Shown here piece by piece: positions 20,379 through 34,800 of a stretch of DNA of 64,000 nucleotides. Each line of letters opens with the position of its first letter. The stretch's first letter is position 1. The notes beneath the pieces were generated by a model. The model was given only the letters and a program-made list of their open reading frames with translations, had not been told where the DNA came from and did no database searches. Source of the stretch: Brachypodius melanocephalos (taxonomy: Eukaryota > Chordata > Aves > Passeriformes > Pycnonotidae); assembly GCA_013398615.1 (NCBI GenBank), contig VZSR01002145.1:1730577-1794576 (forward strand). The letters are read 5' to 3'. Made by a program: the position numbers and the translations under genes.

Positions 20379-23300
20379 CACCAGGGGACAGCTGTCACCC
20401 TGTCACCCCAGCCCCTGGAGGAGGGCTCTGCCTCACAATGTCCGGGCTGAGCTCTGTAATCACGCTGTTCCCTGCATTGTCTCCCTACTCCAAACATCAC
20501 AAGTACAAACACCATTTGTAAGGGGTTTGATTTGCCAGTGCTGGTGTTGGATCCTTTTTTTTTTTCTTCTGGCCCTGCAGCAGCAGCTTCCCTTTGTTGT
20601 TATCCAGCTCCCAACCAACACCCACGCTCCAGCTTTTCCTGCAGCTTCTCCTCGGGAGGCCAAGGTTTATTTATAAGGCACATAAATACCTTCCCCAACA
20701 AAATGCTGCCTTAGGTGAAGGCACAATTTCATTGCATGCCAAACATTCAGGAGATTGAACCCAAAACTCTGCTTTCTACCACATTTCAGCAAACTTTAAA
20801 CCAGATCACCCAGAGCTGCAGCAATTCCTGGACAAACCTGTGTGATGTAAAGACTGAGCCAAACCTGTTGCCTCAAACCTTTTCACTGATTCCAAACACA
20901 GCATATAACCCACCACTTTTCCAGTTTATTTGTTAATTTAGTTCCTTTCTTCAACCTCAGTTTGACCAAAACCTCTCAAACTCACGGTGTAAAGACGATG
21001 TAATTTGCAAGGTGCTTTGAGAAGAGTCAGAAAGAACCTGCGATTCAATAGTGGAAAATAATACCTTGGGAAGGTCCCAGGAGCTCCCTGTGCTTCCCAT
21101 GCTCAGGATCAGAGAAAACACAGGATTTTAACGTCCCACAGAGCTGAGGAACAACACTGAGAATGTTCACAGCAGTTCACAGACAGCATCTCCAAAATCT
21201 GAAAGAAGTCATCACACCACAGCTCTCTCAGCCACTTGGACTTTGCACCCAATAAAAACCTAATGCTGAAAAAAATCTCAGCAGCACTGAGATAAAAACT
21301 ATCAAGAGTACAGGGAGTGCTGCATTGCCAGCTCACACAAACACTGACAAAGGCTCTGAAGCGTCTGCTGCTGTTTATTTATTTTTTTTTGCAGGGGAGG
21401 GAAGTGCATGAACTCTGACCACCCAAAGCAGCTTGTGACCTACCTGGGGACATCTCTGTGCTCTCATCACGAGTTTTAGATGCACTGCTAAAAGCTGGGT
21501 GAGGTTCAGTCATCAGGTCTGTCTGGAATGACCCTAAATATAAATAAAAGCTGTATTCTGCCATAAGATTTCCTCATTGGTTTTCTGTGCTCACAACTCC
21601 CAGCAAAATTTAATTTCTATCAAATCTAGAAGCATCCTTAATCTATTTTCTCCTTTGTGACTCATTTTGCTGAAGGGACCTTATCAAACATTGCTTTTCA
21701 TTTTCACAAACAGGAAATCTTTTACACACGATGGAGGAAGCCGGAGGCTTGTCCCAAACAAAAGGCACAATCTCCCCAGCTCCTGACAGGTTTTTATTTT
21801 CCTGAAACGATAAATCAGCAAGCATGGATGACTGCATTTTACTCACTTCTTGCTTCAGTTTACTGGACCTGAGGGAAAAAGGGTAACAAAAGGCATAATT
21901 AATATAATTAATATCTACGTGGATGCTCTGGGCCCGGGGCCAGTGGCTGTGCCTGGAGCCCAGCACGTTCTCAGGACATGATCACAGCTCTCAGATAAAT
22001 CTGGGATATTCTGATGTTTAGATACAAGGAAAAGCAGGGATAGAGCCTCCTGTGCCAGGACAGGGAGCAGGCGGATGCACTCTGGCTGGAACAGCAGCTC
22101 CAGAATGGATCCAACACTCGAATCAGGATGGAAAATTCCTTTGGATTTGGGATTTCAGGGAAGGGAAGGGATAGTGGCCACTCCTGTGGTGCAGGGTGGA
22201 ATAAGAGGGTTTGGCACAAGAGGTGCTGTCCCTGCTGTGTCCTATCCCTCCCAGAAGAAGCACCAAAAGCCACCCCAGGTTTGCAGAATTCCGACTGACC
22301 CACCCCAAAAGCAGGAGAGGTGCTTCAGCACCCAACACGCACAAAGGGAGCAGGGAAAATCCCAGCACAGCTCATCTCCCACTGCTCACACCTCACAAAA
22401 CGGGCTCTGCTCATTTCTGAGCCTGCCCAGTTCTGATCTGGGAAGTCAAAGGGATTCAGCAGCAGCAAATGGCTGCAGCTTGGGCAGGGATGGGACACCT
22501 TCATCTCTTCAATGTCCCCTGCTGCACTCCTGAACCAATAAAAGCTTCACCATTAACAGCAGCATGTATGAACATCCTGAGTAATCAGAGTTTTTCATCC
22601 TTTTAAATTCCACTTTCAATACCTCAAAGCCTTAACAGAGGAAAATTCATGACAGGAACTACTACAGCCCATATTCTTTATCTTGAAATTAAATTTTCAA
22701 CATTGAAAATGCCCAAGTGACTCCAATGCCACCGTGGGGTGACCACACCTGGAAGGAATGACCAGTGCTCTGAGAATTGATGAACCAGCAAAGTGTCACC
22801 ACTGAGTGCTGCACCAACACTGCCATCCCAGCCAGACACACCCTGGAGATGCTGCTGCATGCTAATCCTTGGATAAATACCCACTGGGCATCTTCAAGGG
22901 CCATAAAATGACAACAATGGTTCATTTCCAGCTAAACATCACCACTGGTGCTTTTAGAAACGCTCAAGAACAGAGGTGATGCTGCTCCTGACATCAGCTC
23001 TGAGCAGACTTTGGTTGCCAGCTCACTCAGCTCCACTTCCTGCTGGGAGAGAAGCAGGGCTGTGAGCTCAGCAGGGCAATCCCATCCCTGGGTGCCAGGG
23101 GAAGTGCCCAGCACTGTCTGCACTCACCAGCTACGTGGGCAAACAGCCCTGGCTGCAGCAGGGACACCCCAGGACTGCACATCAGGAACCTGCCCAAAGA
23201 CACCAGAGCGAAACCTTCCTGTACCTGAGGGATCACTTCATTGCTGACACGGATTGTTTTCAAGTAATAAGTGTTATTATCATCAACAAAACACCCAACT

Positions 23301-23584
23301 TACCTTTTGTAAACAATGAAGGAGCCTCAAAGAATTGCTGGATGCACGCCCATGCTTCAGCTTTGGGATTGACAAAGATATTTAAGCTTCATGGAGGCAA
23401 CACAGACACTTCAAAGCAGGAAAACAGTTATTAAAAATTATCTGACAAAGAAGTGACACTTCATCTGCATCCACAGTATTTAATTTGTTTGAATAATATA
23501 GTTACAGATAAACAGGTTCACTCCATATACAATTACCAATACCTTTGTTTTAATACAGCTCATATTCCAGTACATCAACACTAT

Positions 23585-23590
23585 TTTATT
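23585..23590 (-). terminator. candidate poly(A) signal of USP32
   Basis: AATAAA on the - strand, in the AT-rich sequence about 2.1 kb downstream of the USP32 stop. Other hexamers may be used. Confidence 0.3.
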
Positions 23591-25676
23591 TACAAGGCAT
23601 TTATGTACATTAACATCTTTCTAAAGTCAGTGCATTGTCAATAAGTTTTATACAATAATTTACAAAGTGAATGTAGTTAATAGTTAACTTAATAAATTTA
23701 CTACTAATTCTTGAATTAATTTAATTTAAAAAATTAATTACAACCAATGTAACAAACACAGAAGATCAAATAACATTAGTAGATTGTGCTACCTGCTTAA
23801 ATAAAACATTTTAAAGTAAATCAGTTGAAAATCTTTCACTTTTCATGGAGTTTGCGGAGGGAGGAGTAGACAAGTGGGTGTTGAAAAAGCTTCTACCCTA
23901 GAAATTCACAAGTCATGTTTGCTTTTCTTTAGGCTCAATGTTCAGACCATTTCAAAGATAAAAGACCGTAGAGGATAAGGAGCAACACCTGACAGGTAAG
24001 ACAAGACTCATTTTTGGAACAGATTTGCTGTCCCCAAAGAGGCACAACCTCCAAAGGCTGGGAGGGCTCTGCCTGAGCAAAGACAGCCAGACCAGCTGAT
24101 ACCATTTCTTAAATGGATTAAGCCCAGATCCTCCTGGAAACGATAAACTCACTGAAGGTTTGGCATCCTCGTCAAACACCCCAAAATGAATCCAAGCATT
24201 AACAGCAGAGAACCACGTGAGTAACAGTTTTGTTAGTGAAGGTATAAAAATCTAGAGAACTGGGAAGATGATGTATGACAAAATTAACGAGCTGCTGAAG
24301 CTCAGCTGAAGAACAAAAGGCCAAAAGAGTGAAAAAATTTTATCTTCATTCAGATATGCAAACAATTTAACACTGAAAATGTTTAAAGAAATGCCTGCTC
24401 AAAAAAAACCCAACCCTCTTTTTTTTTTCCAGTCTCTGCTAAGACTCAGTCACACTTCCCCTCATGCAAGAAGCCCCTTGAATTACAGAGCATGTTGCAA
24501 GGGCATGGAAAGCAAGTCTGCTTTAATTGCAAGTATTTGCATAAGCTGGTGTAACAAACAAACAAACAGATAATTTGAAAAGGCAACCAAATTTTGAAAA
24601 CAAGAAACTGAGTTAGGAAACCAACAAAAAAGCACCTCCATCCATGAATGCTACGACAGCTACCTGACGGCCACAGCTTCTTCCTTTGAAATACACAGTG
24701 GATATTCACAGCCATTCACTCCAGAGCCCTTACAACAACAACAACAACAGAAAAACCAAACAAACTGCGGGGTTCAGTTGAATCAGATGCATTTTCCAAA
24801 GTGCAAATTTCAAAAGCAACACCAGTCATGAAACATAAGCTCAAGCATCTCTCCTTCCAAAAGCTGGGAACGTTTTGTGCAATGTGCACGTTTTAAGACA
24901 CCGTGAGTGTAATCACAACTACTCTCTCCAACCTGAAGTTTCTTCTCGAGGCAGCTCAAAGAAGTTTGAGCCAGCACTCTTCAGGCAGAAAAGCCATTCC
25001 TGAAACATGTTGATCTGCACAGCCAACACGTGGAGAAAACACAAGTATAATAAACCATTCAAGTGTAGAAATTAATCTCTTCTCAAATGATGATTTGGTT
25101 GTGCTCCCAACACACAGAAAGAAAGCAACTGACACACGTTAGTGGTGGCAAAACTGGAAACTTCTCTTCCCCATGACAGTAATTTGTTTCCATTTGTGCA
25201 CTTTTCCTTCTCTTGCCTTCCCTGTTTTGCCAATACAATGCAATAAAACTGCAGGAAAAAGGAGGTAGCAATATCATGTTGTCCAATGACAACACTACAA
25301 ATTGTTTTTCCCCGTTACCTTAAACCTAACGAGAGCCTCAGGGGGTGTTAGGACAGTTGGTAAACTCTACACTACTCTGTTTAGCTCTTATTTGGATGTT
25401 TAATTTAGCTCTTATTTGGTCCTAGTCGGCTTTTCTCAAACCATTGGATTTAAAGGCCAGTGGCAGTCTCAGATGTCCAACATCAGAAACGTTTTGAGCA
25501 TGTAGTGAGGAAACAGAACAAAAGGATACTACTGGATATTAACTGCTTAACCAGGGGGCTCTTTTTGTGCTTTCAGCTCACAGGGGACAACGACAACCAC
25601 GAGCTGTTCTCTGTCTCAGTCCCGCCTTCCCCAAGGGCACATCCCGGGGTTTCTCTCAGCCTGTGGCAGCTCAGGC
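23585..25676 (-). other. USP32: probable USP32 3' UTR
   Basis: No coding signal on either strand and no identifiable mobile element. On the - strand an AATAAA lies at 23590-23585, about 2.1 kb after the stop. The sequence is AT-rich and has a 16-base direct repeat (25380-25395 and 25404-25419). The 3' end is inferred from this hexamer only. Confidence 0.4.
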
Positions 25677-25850
25677 TCACTGCAGCACGCAGTACTTCTT
25701 GTAATCAGACTCGAAGTCCTCGTCCATGCTGCTCGTGTCTGCCATCTTCTTGCCATCGATCTTGGGCAGGAACTGGGCATAGTCCACCCCCTGCTGCTCG
25801 TAGAACAGAATGTAGGCAGAGTCCGTGTCGATCTCGTCCGGGTGCAACTC
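25677..25850 (-). CDS. USP32: USP32 terminal coding exon with CaaX box
   Basis: It encodes ELHPDEIDTDSAYILFYEQQ, GVDYAQFLPKIDGKKMADTS and SMDEDFESDYKKYCVLQ, then stop. AYILFYEQ closes the USP fold, and CVLQ is a prenylation-type ending that explains membrane association. Confidence 0.97.
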   Translation of the reverse strand, partial: ELHPDEIDTDSAYILFYEQQGVDYAQFLPKIDGKKMADTSSMDEDFESDYKKYCVLQ

Positions 25851-28800
25851 CTGACACAGGGAAAACACCCGGGAAAAGCCCATGGGATAACTGCTGCACT
25901 TCAAACACACACCACTGCCCCAAAAAGTGTATTTTTAACTGGGTGTAACACAAGGAATCCTATGTTCTGTCTCCCCTCTTTGTTATCTCACTCCATGAAT
26001 TATTTGGGAGCTCTGACAATTTTATAGTGATGAATGCAAATACTTTGAAGTGTCAGAGCTGATTTATTCACCAATTGAATACAAACTGCTGCCATCATGG
26101 AAATGTATTCCTGGCTTTCCATTCTTAGTCAATTTTCCATCTCTGCATGAAATAAGCATCTTCCCTTAACTGTGGGAGCAGCTGACGAACAGATGTTACC
26201 TTGGGAAAAACCTCACGTACAATTTCACTTAATAATTTTAATATTTATCTGATGCAGCTTTGGAGATGCTTCTGATTTCAACCAGCAGCTCTCCACAAAT
26301 GTTTGATTTAGTGGAAGGTGTCCCTGCCCATGGCAGAGGGGTGGATGTAAGGTTCCTTCCAACCCAAACCATTCTGTGATGCTAAAACTTCTTTAGCTAG
26401 AATTTCCTGTTCTAGATTTCTTTAGCTCTGGGTAACCAAGGCATAAAAATTATTTGAAATAATTAGAGTGATGATGTGAAAATGAGGAAAAGAAATGCTT
26501 TACCTTGCAGCTGCTGTCATTGTAGCAGTACCACTTGTTGTTCGGGTTTTTGGCATAAGTGACGTAATGACCCCCTCCCATAATTCCTGAATGGCACTGA
26601 GGAAAACGAAAAGAAATCCTGGATCAAACATCCAATGAACATTCCCAAGTTCATTACCTGTAAGTGAGCCATCATGACAATCCAGACAGCTGGAGCTAAC
26701 TCTAAACACACGAGCAGAACAAAGCAGCAGAGACTTAACTCATCCCCAGTTTTACAGCGAATTTACTGCGCTGACTTTTGCGCCCCTTCCCTACAGATCC
26801 CAGTGCTGGCACAACCCCAGCAGAGGCATTTGGTGCCAGCAGTGTCCCAGGGAGGCAGCTGTGGCAGAGGAGCAGGCACCTACCGAGATTGCATATAGGT
26901 TGTAGATGGGGTTGACCCAGACGTCGTCTCTTTGGTCGTCGGCCGTGTCGTCCTCGCTGTGGTTCTCGCCCTGCCCGTTGCTCAGCGAGCTCTGCTCCCA
27001 CAGGTACCCGTTGGCCAGAGCCCCCTCGCTGTCCTGCCCGGGGTACAGCTCGCTCTGGCTGCCCCCCAGAGCCTGCCCTTTAGTCAGAGCATCCCCCTGC
27101 TCGTGCTCAGCACCGTTCTCCCTGTTTGCAGCCAGGTTCTCCTTGCTGCTGGACAGTTTGTTTTTCCCCAGCTGGGGCAGCCGCAGGCGCCCTTTGCCTC
27201 TCCCCAAAGTCCTTGGGCTGCTGTTGGGGCTGCTGTTTTTACTTGAAGGGCAGCTGGTTCCACTCTTCCTCCCCAAGGATGGAGATGCTAGGACAGAAAG
27301 CACAGAGATTTACTAAGATGAGTACAAACACAGGCTAGATTTCTTTTTAAAGTGGATTTTTTAAAAATAAGCAAACATTAAACCCCAGTGTTTCACTGCA
27401 GCTCATGAGTAATATATAGAAATAAAACCTCATCTTTGTGCACACGCATCCATACACCTAAAAACTGAAATTTAATTCTTTTATGCAGGAGCACATCCCT
27501 CACTCTAATTCCAGCCCACCTACACAGGTACCAATATCTGCTTTAAATTTTCTTTCATTTCTTATGCTAAATCTTCACTAAGAAACATTTCCAAATGTAG
27601 TGCTTTGGCAAAAAAACCCCTCCCAAACATTAAAATTTTGTACATAATAACATTTTCCCCCTCCAAACACCAGCACTGAGTGGAGCTTTCCCCACTCATT
27701 GCCTACCTTTGACATTATTGAGGCCAGTAGTGTTTAGGGAGGATGGGCTCCTGTTCAGCGTGTCCCCTTCTCCAGCTGTGCCAGTCACATCTGTTTTCCT
27801 GGTGTCCCCTTGGCCAGCCCGTGCTTCTGGAAGGTTCTCAACCTGCAGGGTGAGCTGCTTCCTTTGGAAATGACTGGGATCCCTTTGTACCAAAAAGGCA
27901 CTTGGGTCAAAATTTTCTCTGGGAAATTTAACAATTTTCTGGGATTTTATCCAGCGGCCGTTAACGAACTGAAATCTTTTCAGGTGAATGATCTAAGGGG
28001 AAACATGGTAGAGAAAATCATTAAAGGGGGCAATGACATCCCAGTGAGTAATTTCACTGTTTAAAGAGAGATTTTCCCAAAACATACACATTTTGTTCTG
28101 TGCTAGTAAAAATAATGCTCTGTGTCACAAACTGGATTTTGGGTCAAGCTGGTAAAATATGAAACTAATATTTTCATGTGGAAATGATGGCAAAGGTTGC
28201 TTCAATTCAGTGATCAGCACTGTCTGTTTTGAATAAGCTACAAAGTATGAAAAATAAGAACTGCAGGTGTTCCACAACCAGAGAGGAGATGGTGTCACCA
28301 TCTGAGCATGAGCTGTGTCAGAGCACAAACCACCAACATTTCCTGCAAGGCAGCAGCTAAAAACATTCAAAAGGATTTGAAGTTGGCTTTATTTGTCTGC
28401 AAATTCAGTCAGTTTAATATTTATTATTATTTAGCCCACCTGAGAGCGTGAGCAAAGCAAACCATCTTATCCAGAGCAAGGCTGCTTGGCAGATTTGGGG
28501 ACAATGTGCTTTGGGTTTGCTGCTGAGGAGGAAAACGACACAAGATCCTACCAAAATAGGGGGAAGTCTCCAAAGATCCAGTTTTTTGGTGGCCAGACAG
28601 TGTGTCTTGCACTTGGAGCAGTAGTACATCTCATCCTCCCCCAGCTCCTCCTCGCTGGTGAAGGCTCTCAGGCAACTGTCCAGGTTGATGGGCTCTGCCT
28701 GGGCTCGGCGGCTTTGTTCAACACTTTCGTGTTCTTCCACGATCTGAAAGGGAGAGAAAACTGTCTCTGCCTTGGAAATGTAACACACACTGCTCAGGGG

Positions 28801-31800
28801 AGGGCTCTCCTCACAGTATCACACAAATAACTTCACTGGCTTGCTCAGAATGAAAGATAAAAATGAGATGCAGTAAGTTTTAGCAGGAATTTTATTCCAG
28901 TTATGAAGAGGCAGATAAAAATAATTCATTGTTCTTATACTCGGGCTCTGCTTATAAATTATCCATAAAGCACAACTCTATAGCTAAAACTCACAAATTG
29001 GAACAGTTACTCCAGATTAACCCAGCTACAGGCTTACCTTCAGTTGTGTTTTGTTTGGCTTAATGAGCAAATAGGTTTACTCACATGCATAACTGTTTAT
29101 AGTTAGAGAAAATGTATCAAATTAAGACATTTTGTAATGTAGTATGGAATATATTATTCTATATCTTGACTAGCTTAAAAGCAATTCTGAACAGACAGCA
29201 AATGCACTGCTGTGGTTCTTTAAAAGCTTCCCTTCCACACCATTAGACCACATAAGAGATCTAACATCGAGACATTGATTTATCCAGAATACACTGCCCC
29301 ATGATTGCTGCCTTTGCTTTAACACAAAATGGACAGAAGCAGCATCAAATAAATTTAAAAGGCTGCAGTGGGTGGTGTTTCAGAGGTGCTACCAAAGCAC
29401 CAAGGGGCTCTGGTGGTGTTTTACCCGTTCCTGTGAGGTCTGGTAGCGCAGGTGCAGCGCCGTGGGGTCCCAGTCCACAGCAATGTAGGCATTGCCCACA
29501 CAAGCCCTGTCCTCTGTGCACTCAATCTTACAGCCACGGCAGAACCTGGAACAGAAAAAAGGTTGGATGTGGTCAGTGAAGTGTCCAATCACTTCTGCAT
29601 TAATTCAGTTCTGCTCCTTGGTTTGTATCACCTGCACCCTCCAAGGTCCAGGCCTTGCCCTCAGTGTGAGACATTTTTGTGCAGCAATGCTCGGGGTTAT
29701 TTGTGGTTTTACTGCAGAAATGGAAACAGCTGGGTGAGCTCCACATGATCCAGTGGAAAGTATCCCTGACCATGGAAGGAGGTTGGAATGGGATGATCTT
29801 TAAGGTCCCTTCCCTTCCATTATGATCCAGTGCTGACCAAACCAAGCTATGGCCCCAAAAACTCCACTGCTGTGTCTCCACGAGTCATTTTCACCATGAT
29901 AACTAATCCTAAGAGCTACAAAAACACTTAAAAAATTAGTTTATGGCCTGAATACCTTCCAGCAATGGTCTGGAATTTTTATTAGCAAGTCTTTGTTTAT
30001 GGAAAATTCCAAGTATCCTTCCAGGGTGAATTTCTTATTGCCCATTTTAGATCTTACCCTTCCAATGGCAAGGAACTCACAGGGGTGGATGAATTACATC
30101 TAAAAATTTGGGGTTGTGTCAATTCCCCTAAACCATCCAAGTCTGTGGTCATACAAGGCTGCACGCAGACACAGAATAGTGTAAGGGCTTAACAGCTTTT
30201 GGATAATCTCATTTCTGTCTCCTAATTTAAAGTTTCTGTGGCAGCAGGACTTTCAGCTCTGCAAGTCATAAAAGCTATGCTGCAGTGCAAGTCTGCTTGG
30301 AGAGAATTCTGGTGAAATTACATTCCAGATTCTTATTGTTTGATATTACCTCTGAAGTCTGAAATGTACCACAGACCCATTACCATAAATTACCTTTCTG
30401 CTGGAGTGATTCCCTGCTGTAAATGGAGAAAAGGACAATTTACCTGTACCATGGACACCAAGCACAAGAATTTCCATCCTTCTGAACTACCCTGAGGGTG
30501 AAGGGGTATTGATACCCCATGCTGTCATCACTGAAATAGAGGAGAACACAACATCAAACAGCAGCACTCTCACTGCAATTACCTCCCTTCACTGGGCTTG
30601 TTGTGATTACTTAAAGAAAACCCTCAAAATGATCATTTTGGTTACAATTTACTATTAAAAGCTGCTTTTCCATGGCTTAAATTTGTCAGATATAAATAAT
30701 TATCAATCACTGGATAAGAACGAAGCCAACATTTAAGTGCGGCTACATTTAACTGTACTAAAAAGGATTTAATTTTAATGACTGCCATTATTATGAGAAA
30801 TCAAATGAACAGAGTTTTAAATCTTGCAAGCAAGTGTAAGGCACTGTATTCTAAGGCTGAGGTGCCCAACTCACCAGTCCTGTGCGTGGTTGCTGGCTTC
30901 CTGAGGAGGGAGGGGGCTGGCCAGCCTGGACACCTGGATCCACACAGCATCATAGAGGTCCCTTTTCCGTGTGTGAACCGTGCAGGGGACAATCAATGGC
31001 ATCCCAAAGAGACTGGGCCGATTCTTCTGGGATGAGAGAAAATACAGCTCTGTCCTCATCTGTGGGGAGCAAAAGGAGGAGTCAGGTGTGAATGTGCCTT
31101 AGCTCACAGTGCAATACTCACCTGGATTGCTGGCCTTGTGACTCATTTCAGGCCTTAATTAGAATTAATCAATAATGGTATTAAAACTACACTAATGACA
31201 ATATTAAATAGTGTAAATTTTGATCACTGACTAGAAAAACATTCCTGTTTTATGATATTATGGCGAGGTTATGGCATCAAACATAATAACACGTATAATC
31301 ATCACATGGACGCGAAAAGAAATCTTTGCTTTTTGAAAACCTCTTTCCAAGTGTGCAAGGCCACTGACCATTTTCCTGTGCACTGCAATGATGTAGCCAG
31401 TGCAGGGGCTGTCACACAGCGAGGGCACATGGCCATTGAGGGTCCAGCTGGGTGGGCTGCGCTCCGTCCCACATGGCACCACCGTGCTTGGCATCCCATT
31501 GGGAATGAGGCTCGGCTTGGCAACGTCCCCGTTCATCAGGATGCTGGGGGCTCCGTTGGCAGTTGAGATCTCTGCAGGCACACAATTAAATTCTCAATGA
31601 TGCACAGCAGCCACAGCTGAGCTCGGGGTTTTTATCGTTTCCACTCTGTGATACCGAGCGCAACCCCACAATTGCCCCTTCCTTAATCCTGGCTTAATGA
31701 TAAAGTTCAGCCCTGAGCTTCCCAACGTTGTGCAGTTTAAACAAGCAGGAAAAGCAGAGTTTTTCTACTCTCACCTGTCTGCACAGGGCTGGATGCTGAC

Positions 31801-34800
31801 GTGGGGGAGCCTGGGATGGGGATCTCAAACGCGCACAGGAAGCCGCTGACGGACAGCCGCACCTTCTGGTTGTCCTGAGGGAAGTTCTTCAGGAGAGAGG
31901 GAAAGCTGCTCAGGCACTTGGATACCTTTAACTGGGACCAAAATGTCTTCTGTTCTTCTGCAAACTGCATTTATCAGCTCCTCCCTCCCATCTGCCTCCT
32001 GACACCTTTCCAGAAGGATAAAGGAACCCAAGCCCTCTGCAGGAGTTCTCAGTGGTTCTCTAAACACACCAAGAGCATCTCATTTCAAGCACTTTTAAAC
32101 TACAGCAAAAAAATCCACCTGGAAATACCCATACACACTCAAAGCCAGTCATTACTTATGGTCCTGATGCCTTGACAGTGTTTAAACTCACCACAGCACC
32201 TTAACTTGAGATTTATTACCTCAAGATGATTTTTTTTCCTAAAAATATCATTAGCAATCAATTTTAATCTATTTACAGCAAGCCAAATTACTGTTTAAGA
32301 ATGAAGTACAAGTCCACATAGAGAGATAAGTAAGCTGATTTTTTATCATACTTTTAGTTAAATTATTTCACAGCTCTTGTAAGCAAAGTTAAATGTTAAA
32401 AATAATAAAGAAGTAACAAAACCAGCCAAAGTTTTGGGGTTTATGTTGCAGCAATAATTAATCCTTTTTTCTTTTTACCTTTATATTGGAGCTGTGCACC
32501 TCTGCAAGCAGAAGCTGCTCTGGTTTGAGGCCACAGAGTTCACTCAGCTGCTTTTTCAAGCCTGTGTACTTCTCATCCATGTTCAATCTCAGCCCATATC
32601 GAACAGGAGTGGTACCATCTAATTTAATTACTGGAAAGGGGAAAGGAAACGCCCTGCTCAGCAATCCAGGCAAGTTTTAATGACAATAATACATTACAGC
32701 TCCCTCCTTCTTGGAAAATATTTTTCCCCAACTTGAACAGATGATTTATTTTACTTTCCCAGTCAATTTTTAAGGTCTGCAGGTGATGTCAATGTCAGAA
32801 AATCTCTTGCTGCACAGGCAGTTAAAAAATGGTTTCAAAATTTGCTTCACTTTTTTACCCTCTTTCCTTTTGCCTCTTTTCCAGCAATCCACAGCTCTTT
32901 CAGAGCACAGTTCATAACTCATATTGTATTCTTCCCCCAGCCCCTGTTTTTCCTCTAAGCAGATTTAGGACAACCTCCACAAGGGAAGGAACAGAAGGAA
33001 AGTTCTCAAAATCTCCACTTCAAAAAGGTTTTGTATCAAAACCTTCAACCAAGACTACAAATGGGCCATCCTTTTCTGTTTCTGAACGTTTTATCTTGGT
33101 TTAATGAAAATTCTTGCACTCTATTATACCAAAATGACTGTATTATTCTTAATAAATAGTAATACAAACATCAAAATTTGATGTTTTATAGCTGTTCCAT
33201 TTATATGGATTTTATTTTAGGAATGCCACATTTACACCACTCACCTGTAATTTCTAGGTGCATGTAGCTGTCCATTGGCAAAGGCAAGGATAAAAAATTA
33301 AAAGGGTCAAACCTAACACTTATGTGCCCACAAGTTTTACATTTCACTTGTGACTTCAGCTGCCCATGAAATAAATCTACAACAATGGATCTGTTTCTTC
33401 TCAGATGGTTTTCCCAGGCCTGAAATGAAGCACAAAAAATATAATACAAAGTTAGAAACTGGAGGCTACTTCATTGGTTCCCAAAGTTTCACTGGCCTAG
33501 GGGAGTCAAATTATTTCCACAAAAGTTATTTCCTGATTTCTAATAAATAGGAAGTATTTAGTTACAGCACAAGTAAAGTTCTCAACATAATAATCAAGGT
33601 ATGACACCATTTATAATATTTCTGAGTGCATCTTGAAATATTTTGATGCTCCCTAATTTTGAGCTGTTCAAAATTGTTGTGAAGTATCATTTTCAGATTT
33701 TTATTACAACAATTAAAATTAATTTTCAGCTCAAAGCTGAAATTATCTCTGTAAATCACAGCTCTGACAAGACCCAAAAGGTGCTACAGTCACAGAAGTG
33801 TTGCAGCCTCATCAATTTCTCAGCTTAGTTCTGTAAGGAAAAGAAAAAAACACCCAAAAAACCCCAAAGGCAAAGATTTGAAGCCCCACCTCTGCTGCCA
33901 CTTCCCAGTCTGGCCGACCATCACTGTCCTTCAGCTCCACATATGGCTTATCATGAACTCTGTTCAAATCCTCATGAAGCCCATCCAGAAGAAAAGCCAG
34001 CAGCTCCTGTGAGTCTTGCTGTTGAAAGCCATTAAACCTTGGAGCATATTTTGCTATTGTCCACTATAAAAAAAGAGCAAAAACTTATTTAATATCATGT
34101 AAAGAATGTAAAAATAAATCAAAATATTGTAGGTGAGGCATGTGCTGTCAATGAAAACAAATTCAACTTCAGCCAAGAGCTGAAGGGAGCCCCTTTGCTT
34201 TCAGAACCAAAGCTCATTTATAGGGAAATGCATCATCTTTTGTACCTAAAAAGGGCTGTAAAAGTCACTTCTTACAGCACAACCTGCATCAGACCACGTA
34301 ACTCTTTTGGCTTTATAACCACAAATTCCACCAGGTCTGATGAACACTGGCTCCTCCTAGGGAAGCCTCTGAGTTTCCAAACTGCTCCAATGCAGGTAAC
34401 ACCAGGAAAAAGTGCACTGAATTTCTGCTTTTCCAAGAAATCCTCGTTTTAACTCACCCTCAGCTTCAAGGGGGCTATGTTCTTCTGGGTGCCACTCCAC
34501 AGCTCCTGCACCAAATCCCCATAGCACTTGGCCATGTGTCCTTTCATTCCTATGGGATTTGTCCTAGAAATCACACAGGAATTCATACCAGATTAACATT
34601 TAAGCACAGCTCAAGCCTGGAGATGAACAAGGAAGCAGAAAAGCTTCCTGCTCCCAGAAACAAGAGGTTGTATTTCCACACCTCTAATGTAGTATCTGCT
34701 GCAGAGCTGCTAACACTGAATTTAAATCATTCCTTTACACTGAATTTCAGCTTGCAGCAGCAGACAGCCCTGAAGAAATGTTCCAGCACCCAAAATGGCA

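Larger units (their letters stand above)
13040..23584. other. intergenic interval between converging CA4 and USP32
   Basis: 10.5 kb without a supportable gene. Open frames here lack splice context and family motifs. Contents: a telomere-like GGGTTTAGGG patch near 13728, an AAAC tract near 14500, T and A runs, one CR1 fragment, and AT-rich unique stretches at 16200-16345 and 18220-18500. Confidence 0.65.

Noticed and set aside
20038..20676. 212-codon open frame on the + strand
   Set aside because: It runs straight through the CR1 fragment and shows no protein-family motif or splice context.
25460..25948. 162-codon + strand frame
   Set aside because: Antisense shadow of the USP32 terminal exon.
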